Below are positions 53,228 through 64,000 of a stretch of DNA of 64,000 nucleotides, one piece after another. The DNA comes from Embiotoca jacksoni (lineage: Eukaryota > Chordata > Actinopteri > Embiotocidae): NCBI GenBank assembly GCA_022577435.1, contig JAKOON010000007.1:4856926-4920925 (forward strand), given 5' to 3'. Position numbers and translations under genes: made by a program. The first letter of the stretch is position 1. Each line of letters begins with the position of its first letter. The notes beneath the pieces were generated by a model. It searched no databases. It was not told where the DNA came from and saw nothing but the letters and a program-made list of their open reading frames with translations.

Positions 53228-53448
53228 CAGTGGTGTGAAAATATGTTTGCCCCCTTCCTGATTTCCATTTTTTTTTTTGCATGTCTGTCACTCTTAAATG
53301 TTTCAGATCATCAAACGAATTTAAATATTAGTCAAAGATAGCACAAGTAAACACAAAATGCAGTTTTTAAATGAAGGTTTGTATTATTAAGGGAGAGAAA
53401 AAAAAATCCAAACCCACATGGCCCTGTGTGAAAAAGTGTTTGCCCCCT
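53228..53448 (+). repeat. Left terminal inverted repeat of Tc1-like element (IR/DR)
   Basis: It starts CAGTGGTGTG right after TA. The outer motif GAAAATATGTTTGCCCCC lies near the tip and the inner motif GTGTGAAAAAGTGTTTGCCC at about 53426-53445. The whole segment is the imperfect reverse complement of 54633-54844. Confidence 0.92.
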
Positions 53449-53606
53449 CCTGTTAAAACATAACTTAACTGTGGTTTATCACACCTGAGTTCAATTTCTC
53501 TAGCCACACCCAGGCCTGATTACTGACACACCTGTTCTCAATCAAGAAATCACTTCAATAGGACCTGAAGTGAAGTAGACCAAAAGATCCTCAAAAGCTA
53601 GACATC

Positions 53607-54627
53607 ATGCCGAGATCCAAAGAAATTCAGGAACAAATGAGAAAGAAAGTAATTGAGATCTATCAGTCTGGAAAAGGTTATAAAGCCATTTCTAAAGCTC
53701 TGGGACTCCAGCGAACCACAGTGAGAGCCATTATCCACAAATGGAGAAAACATGGAACAGTGGTGAACCTTCCCAGGAGTGGCCGGCCGACCAAAATTAC
53801 CCCAAGAGTGCAGCGAAGACTCATCCGAGAGGTCACAAAAGACCCCACAACAACATCCAAAGAACTGCAGGCCTCACTTGCCTCAGTTAAGGTCAGTGTT
53901 CATGACTCCACCATAAGAAAGAGACTGGGCTAAAACGGCTGCATGGCAGAGTTCCAAGACCAAAACCAAAGCTGAGCAAAAAGAACATTAAGGCTTGTCT
54001 CATTTTTGCCAGAAAACATATTGATGATCCCCAAGACTTTTGGGAAAATATTCTGTGGACTGACGAGACAAAAGTTGAACTTTTTGGAAGGTGTGTGTCC
54101 CATTACATCTGGCGTAAAAGTAACACCGCATTTCAGAAAAAGAACATCATACCAACAGTAAAATATGGTGGTGGTAGTGTGATGGTCTGGGGCTGTTTTG
54201 CTGCTTCAGGACCTGGAAGACTTGCTGTGATAATGGAACCATGAATTCTACTGTCTACCAAAAAATTCTGAAGGAGAATGTCCGGCCATCTGTTCGTGAC
54301 CTCAAGCTGAAGCCAACTTGGGTTCTGCAGCAGGACAATGATCCAAAACACACCAGCAAGTCCACCTCTGAATGGCTAAAGAAAAACAAAATGAAGACTT
54401 TGGAGTGGCCTAGTCAAAGTCCTGACCTGAATCCTATTGAAATGCTGCGGCATGACCTTAAAAAGGCAGTTTGTGCTGGAAAACCCTCCAATGTGGCTGA
54501 ATTACAACAACTCTGCAAAGATGAGTGGGCCAAAATTCCTCCACAGCGCTGTAAAAGACTCATTGCAAGTTATCGCAAACACTTCATTGCCGTTGTTGCT
54601 GCTAAGGGTGGCCCAACCAGTTATTAG
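53607..54627 (+). pseudogene. Tc1-like transposase, broken by a stop and two frameshifts
   Basis: The start at 53607 opens MPRSKEIQEQMRKKVIEIYQ. An N-terminal paired-like helix-turn-helix region (SGKGYKAISKALGL...TTVRAIIHKW) and a GRPTKI basic motif follow. In-frame translation ends at a TAA at 53931-53933. Similarity resumes after an apparent one-base loss near 53940, giving the DDE core with WTDETK (first catalytic Asp at about 54062) and GGGSVMVWGCF. A second one-base loss near 54232 moves it into the frame of 54241-54627, which holds QQDNDPKHTS and SPDLNPIE with the remaining catalytic acidic residues, then a C-terminus ending PTSY. All three catalytic acids are still encoded, but no single frame covers them, so this copy cannot make active transposase. 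Confidence 0.93.
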
Positions 54628-54632
54628 GTTTA

Positions 54633-54844
54633 GGGGGGCAAACACTTTTTCACACAGGGCCATGTGGGTTTGGATTTTTTTTTCTCCCTTAATAATAAAA
54701 ACCTTCATTTAAAAACTGCATTTTGTGTTTACTTGTTATCTTTGACTAATATTTAAATTTGTTTGATGATCTGAAACATTTAAATGTGACAAACAGAAAA
54801 AAATAAGAAATCAGGAAGGGGGCAAACACTTTTTCACACCACTG
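54633..54844 (-). repeat. Right terminal inverted repeat of Tc1-like element (IR/DR)
   Basis: It ends CACACCACTG followed by TA. Inner and outer copies of the GGGCAAACACTTTTTCACAC motif lie at about 54635-54656 and 54819-54838. Small indels separate it from the left repeat, so the two arms are old but still clearly paired. Confidence 0.92.
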
Positions 54845-57527
54845 TATATAAATAGTAGCTTTTCTCCATACATCTTATCTACTGTACATCCAAATCAGAA
54901 ACCGTGTTTAATGACATTTACCTGAGTGTCAGCTGCTTAAACCTGCAGAACATAACGTGACTTTTTCTCAAGAGCAGATGCTTGTGAACTTTTGCTTCCC
55001 TCCTGCACTGATTAAGAAACTTCTAGTACTCAGTTGCGAGCTGAAGTAAAAAAAAAAAAATATAAAACAGATTAGAATATATGCTAAGAACTGGAGAGTG
55101 TTTGAGTGTCTTACTGATAAAAGAGACGTGGGAAAGCTTCTTAACCTGTTAAACACAGTTTCATTAGCTTGTAACTGCTTGTGTGTGTGTGCATGTGCTC
55201 ACGGCAGGTCACCAAAAATCTTGCTGGATTTTGTTAGAGGTAATGAGTCGAGGGAAGACTTTGGTTAAGATTTTCAAGTCTTCAAGTTCATGAAACTGCA
55301 TTTCACTTTACACCTGAGACATTACAATTATTTCTGTGTCACGTTCTACCAAATTTATAATTGCGAGGCAATTTATCTATACAAAAATATTCATTGTCAA
55401 AATGTATTCCATATATTAACCAAAAAACACAACATAATTTACTGTGTCAATTATAGAACAGATTGATTTTTTGTATTTACATTCATAGAATACAAGTAGA
55501 AGAGCCTACACAAGCGAGGTTCACTACAGAGGTAAATGTGAAGTAGGAATTTAAGTCTGATTAAATGAAAATGAAAAAAATAATCCCTCTGCCCACTTGC
55601 AGCAGTGAATAAAGAGCAGAGCAGATTAGTTGTTTGAGGTAATATTCATGGTAAGGTAAACATCCCGTTCCCTCAGAACAGGTTTCCTTTTTGCCAAGCA
55701 GTCTGTTAAACATTTATTCGAGTGTCTTTGCTTTTCTACCTTGCAAAGTATCTCCGTCCCTCCTGGCACCGCCCCAAAAGCTCCCGGTGTCAGGATGATG
55801 ACATGATGTCCAGACGGCATACTCGCAGTCTTCACAATCCATTAACGTGAATGGCAAGGTCTCCTTGTCTGAATCCTTCTCCTCTCTTTACTCTGATCCT
55901 CATCTGAAACCAACTTTTCATTCCCACTGATCAAAGTGCACAAGCGCACAACACAATGCTCCCTCAAGGATTCTAGAGTTGCATATCTCTAAAAGAGGCA
56001 TCCACCCAAGAAAATAAATTATTCTCTCAAGCAAATAGCTGCATATGAATATTTTATTACTGATTTAAACTTTCCTGTTATGGTTAAGGGGAGGGAAGTG
56101 AGTGGGATATAGTGTTGTGAAAAGGAGGAGGGAGTGGGGGTTTGAGTTAATATATTCATATAAAAACAATCCTTTAATCACCATATTCCTCAGATATTAT
56201 TTATAGTTTTGGGCTCTTCAGCTCTGCTGACAGAAAGGCTAATCCTGTCTGTATGCAGAGCACAAGGAATCAATGGTTGTTTCTACTTGAATGTAGTTTT
56301 TATTTTCTTATTTTCCTTAAAACACCCGGATACAACGGAAGCTTTCTCTTTTGCTTTTCTTGTCTGTGAACGTTTTTTTGACAGACGTCTGCTCGTCATT
56401 TGTCTTTGAAAAAGTCGACCTACATCAACTGTTGCTGATTTGTTCCAAATGGCAAATCAAATGAACACTGTGACTCCTTGTCAGTAAATAATTTAACTGA
56501 ACTTAACTTCTTGATATGTCGGCTGCGCCTCCGACTTTTATTTCAATATTGAGACATTGAGTTGTTTGACTCAGACAAAACATCTTCGCTGACTTCCGTT
56601 GCATTGCCCTGTGTAATGCATTCACAGCACAAAGCATCTGCAGTATTAAAGAATTCCATTGCAATACAGTCACCCCAAATTGCTTTTACTAAAAAGCTAG
56701 GGCTTAATGCACCCGACCGACATAAGGCATTTGAGTAAACGCATTGACAGGCAGTCCTTACAAAACTGAATGTAACTGATAAGAGAATCCATTAACTCTA
56801 TTTTTCTTCTGTTTCATTCTCTTTCTCTCTCTCACTCCCGTCCCATTCTCTTTTTTATTCTGTGTCCAATGAAATATTATTTGATTTCAGTACATGGAGT
56901 CAGTATTTGAAGAGTCCAACAATTTGTTAATTTAATGCTGCTGCCATATTCTGAAATAGAGTATGAGTGAAATGCAATCGCAGGCTCTGTGTATGTAATC
57001 CTGACCAGGAGCATGGGGATGAGGATTTTTTTTCATTAATGAGTTATCAAAGCGCAGCAGATGGGCTGGGATGAGCTAACAGTCTTCCTTGTTAATTGAG
57101 TGACTTTCTAATAAGACCAAAAGACCCAGACCGGGTTCGCAAAGTAGCAAGATAGAGCATCTAAGAGATTAGACTGATGGTTTATGTGTGTGTCTGTGTG
57201 TGGGGGGGTACATCCGTCCACTTCTGAGCCCATTTGATATTTCTAAAGCTTTGCTAATTCCTTCACAATATGAGAAATTATCATAATAATGTGTATGATG
57301 CTGAAGATGATGCTGTGACAGAGTCGCTCTCCCCCACCCTCTTGCTGAATCACTGTCGTGTTCCCTCAGTATCTTTACTTACACTCGTGCAACACAGTCA
57401 TTAAATTCATTGCACCAGATTTTGGAGGTCACCTATCAATATGGGAATACATGTTCACCACAGAGCAGAAGTCTCACAATCTGTAACCTATAACTTCTTG
57501 AAGCCAGTCCCCCCACCCCCCACCCCC

Positions 57528-57627
<100 letters not shown>

Positions 57628-60532
57628 CCTGGCAGGCAGTGTAGCAGATGGCTAATAAACACATTTGCTGCTTAAAGCCCAGGCGTTGTAGTGTTTGTAA
57701 AATTCAAATGAGATATAGCAGTGACACTCTCTGTGTGAGATCACTGGTGCAACTGAGCAGTTGGAAATACTTATTGCTCCCTCATTGAAGTGGCAAACTT
57801 GTATGCACGGGAGGGGAGCCATGCTGTGGGAGATGTATTGTGTTGTGCAGGGTCAAGGAAGAACAGCAAACGCATTTCATGAATTATTGAAAGAACAGAC
57901 TGGGAGAGGGAAAATTCTGCCCGGCCCTTGTTGGTAGATTGGACCTGTGGGTTACACATCATTCAGTTTTCCAGCCAGGTATAGATAGAGGAGTACTTAT
58001 AATCTCCATCGCAGACACACCGGAGGCCACGAGTGTGACATGCACTCACTTCATATCATGGACTCGAAGAGCCTGAAAGCGAGAATGTGACGCTTCTGTG
58101 GTGTTGTCGACAACCCTCCCTGCCATTAAAGGTCCATTATGCAAAACCACCAATTTAAAGTTTCTAACTCAGAATTTGCATACCTCCTGATCTATATGTA
58201 TGCTTCACCTGCACCACATTTTCTAGGGATTCAGGACACAGTGGGGTATGAGACAGAATCCTGTTGATGAAAGCTGCCGACTATCATGGTCTATCATCAT
58301 AGGGACTGTTTTTTATGACTTTACCATTTCATTTTAAGCTCTATTTAAAAAAAAATATATATATTTTTTACTCTTTCTTCATCCCAATATTTTTTATACT
58401 TTAAGCAAAAGTGTCTGCCCCAGTAAAGGATACACAATAATAATATAACTAGCTTTTAGCAAGTTCAAGTAGCTGGGGAAAGCCATGAGATTATGGTCCA
58501 AAAAGTTCAAAAATTATTGTATGTAATCCTTAAATACCTGCGAAGGCCAAAAGTAACTTGTTTCCATGGTCACCTGAAATCATATTGTAACTCCTCTACT
58601 TTGATCTTTAGTAGATGAGAATATTCAGGACACCAAACACGATGCATATATTTTTCTAAACATATTTTCCAACATTGTTCATACAGAATATGTGAACAGA
58701 TTCAAGAGGGACCAGATCTCTTGTCTAATGTTTCAGTGGTTTCAAGGTTTAAGTCTGGTTCTCTGTACTGAAAACACATCTCTTGGCGATTGTTTTCTCT
58801 CGTATGTCCCCCTAACATATACAGAGCTACCAAGAAAATGAGACCTGATACAATCACTTGTTGCCAGTGGCAAAATACGAGCTGTCAAAGTGAATGGTAA
58901 AGGAAAAATAAGAGAACAGTGAACACATATTTGGTGCTATGGTAATTAGTAGTGCTGTTTGATTAGAGCAACATAATGATATTGCATAATCATATTTACA
59001 GTCAGAATTAGTTGTTTGTTTAAAATAAGTTTTGCAGACAGGATTTTATTTGTAATTTGCATAATTGATCTCCCAACTTATCCTGTGTACATGTTGAGCG
59101 TTGCACATGAACGAATCCTGTCAGCCGATGGAGACGGCAAATGTCGTGCTGCCGGAGCCGCTCGTCACTTAAACAAAAAGCTCAAGTTAACTGTTTCATT
59201 ACTGGACATGCAGCCCAGCTCTCATCCACTTTAATTCAAAACAGCAGTATAGTCCATACAATCAATAGCCCGTATAGACTGCAGCTGAATCGTTTACACA
59301 ACCTTGATGTGGTGATAAAATATAGGATGATCTGTGGGTGCTCAATGATTTGTAGCAGCCACAGAGATAATACAGCACTTGTTCCGATTTCATGATTCAC
59401 AGCATCCAAAAACTCACTTTCTCTTCCATAATATTTTTTTTTCCAATATTACCCCCAACCCCCCCCCCCCCCTCTCTCTCTCTCTCTTTATGTTGCTGTC
59501 TCTCTCTCTCTCATTGCCCTTGTCATCTAACAGGGAGAGAGTGACAATGAGGGCTCGTGTCCTTGGACATGGAGAAAAGCTCTGCTATTGACTGGCATGA
59601 TGAGCTGCTCTTTCCTTGTTCCTTCCCCACAATCCCCGTAATCCCTCTGTCTTAGCTGCCAACACGACACACACATCAGGACCACAGGGGCATTCGATGG
59701 GGGGCCTACTGTCGCCACTTATTATTATCAGTGCACAGACAGGGCCATGCCTTCACTTACTGCTGCACACACACATATGCATACATAAGTAAGGGGGGAA
59801 TGCCTGCCGCAGATGAGCAGAAGCACAAAAATGACCATGGATTGCAGCCGGCGCGCACACACTCCTAGGCGTGTATACACATACAGTATGACCTATCATA
59901 CACATACATCAACACCTAGGATGGCTCTTGTCCACGGCCACGCCACAGGCCTGGGATGAGCAGACAGTTTGTTGTCTCCAAAGGTCACACGGTTGCATCT
60001 TATTCTCTGTTGGCACAAGAACAAACTGACACATTTGTAAAGGCTGAATACGTACTGTTGATTATCTCTCTCTCTCTCTCTGACTCCTTCCTGACATTTC
60101 AGCTGGTCACGAAGGAGGAGGAGGATGATATCTCCTTCTCCCTCCCCAGAGACCGCCACACTGATACTAGACGTTTTTTTTTTTTTTTTCCCCCGCATGT
60201 AATGGCTCCCCCATATTGGCAGAGAAATTACACTAGCATGGTACACGTGTGATTATCATCTTGTGTTTCTTAGGTGGCCATGTTGAAGTATTGATGATAA
60301 TAGATCAGCTCTTTGTGTTATTGAAAATATGTAAAGCAGTCCAGAAGCCTTACGGCTTGTATTAAAAAAAAGCTCATACACAAGGCATAACGTATTGTTT
60401 ATTCCAGCAGCTTATCTGTAACTATCAAACCCTTCTCTGAATAAGAATTTGCTGATGCTTCTCAACACTATACAGTAGTGAAGTTGCTAAAAGAGAGGTG
60501 GTGGCAGGCGCCATATTCTGATTTTATCTGCG

Positions 60533-60536
<4 letters not shown>

Positions 60537-60606
<70 letters not shown>
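60537..60606. repeat. (TG)35 microsatellite at the exon C acceptor
   Basis: A pure TG run of 70 bp that ends nine bases before exon C, so it occupies the position where a polypyrimidine tract would normally lie. Confidence 0.97.
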
Positions 60607-60607
<1 letters not shown>

Positions 60608-60615
60608 CTCATCAG

Positions 60616-60751
60616 GAAGCGGTGAAGGAGAACCACAAGAAGAGGGAGATGGAGGAGAAGATCAAGAGAGCCAAGCTGGCGAAGGAGAAAGCAGAGCGCG
60701 AGAAGCAGGAGCGCCAGCAGAAGAAGAAGCAGCTGATTGACATGAACAAAG
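60616..60751 (+). CDS. diaph2: Diaphanous-related formin exon C (basic linker before DAD)
   Basis: This internal exon of 136 nt holds 45 codons plus one base of a split codon. The translation begins EAVKENHKKREMEEKIKRAK and ends QQKKKQLIDMNK. It is a long, highly charged helix rich in K, E and R that in DIAPH proteins follows the FH2 domain and precedes the diaphanous autoregulatory domain (DAD). In the family, DAD binds the N-terminal DID to hold the formin closed until Rho GTP binding. The donor is GTATGC after AAA G, leaving phase 1, as expected before a codon for Glu or Gly. The acceptor ATCAG is real by homology but weak: only CCTCATC separates it from a GT microsatellite. Skipping this 136 nt exon would shift the frame and remove DAD. 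The DAD exon itself is not in the window. Confidence 0.95.

Positions 60752-64000
<3,249 letters not shown>

Larger units (their letters stand above)
53228..54844 (+). mobile_element. Tc1-like DNA transposon, full length but coding-dead
   Basis: The element is 1617 bp, bounded by TA dinucleotides at 53226-53227 and 54845-54846, the usual Tc1/mariner target duplication. It has long terminal inverted repeats of about 210-220 bp (53228-53448 and 54633-54844). Each repeat carries an outer and an inner copy of a GTGTGAAAAAGTGTTTGCCC-like motif, the IR/DR arrangement known from fish Tc1 elements where such direct repeats bind transposase. Between them lies a transposase reading frame in the same direction as the host gene, broken by a stop and frameshifts. 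The element sits inside the intron between exons B and C, away from splice sites. Confidence 0.95.

Noticed and set aside
58120..58160. Sequence like a fish interspersed repeat (AAAGGTCCATTATGCAAAA)
   Set aside because: Resemblance rests on a short phrase only; borders and a partner end were not seen.

Overview
This window looks like vertebrate, most likely teleost fish, nuclear DNA. The signs are AT-rich sequence with no dense ORFs, many long (CA)n/(GT)n, (TA)n, (AAAG)n and (GATA)n microsatellites, a Tc1-family DNA transposon of the kind common in fish genomes, hAT-like MITE remnants, and short exons separated by very long introns. No prokaryotic or viral genes are present.

The only cellular gene I can support is a Diaphanous-related formin on the + strand, best matched to DIAPH2. 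Three consecutive internal exons lie at 16627-16751, 51222-51386 and 60616-60751 (141 complete codons plus split codons). They join in frame. Together they encode the C-terminal part of the actin-nucleating FH2 domain and the basic, helical segment that leads to the autoinhibitory DAD. The gene enters and leaves the window within introns: the upstream FH2 exons and the downstream DAD exon were not found.

Layout: 1-16626 is the end of an upstream intron (simple repeats, a possible retroelement tail). Exon A is at 16627-16751. Positions 16752-51221 form a 34.5 kb intron with the terminal signals of a U12-type AT-AC (minor spliceosome) intron; it holds a strong CTCF-like motif, three alternating purine-pyrimidine tracts within 1 kb, a solo Tc1-like end, two hAT-like MITEs and a 26-bp-arm palindrome. 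Exon B is at 51222-51386. Positions 51387-60615 form a 9.2 kb intron with a full-length but broken Tc1-like element (53228-54844) and long CA and GT tracts. Exon C is at 60616-60751, and its acceptor is almost directly abutted by a GT microsatellite. Positions 60752-64000 are intron with a long (GATA)n(GACA)n array.

The most noteworthy observations concern splicing: the complete AT-AC minor-class signal set flanking a 34.5 kb intron, an in-frame AG 12 nt past its AC acceptor, and the GT repeat that takes the place of a polypyrimidine tract upstream of exon C. Nothing in the window convincingly shows a wholly new gene system.
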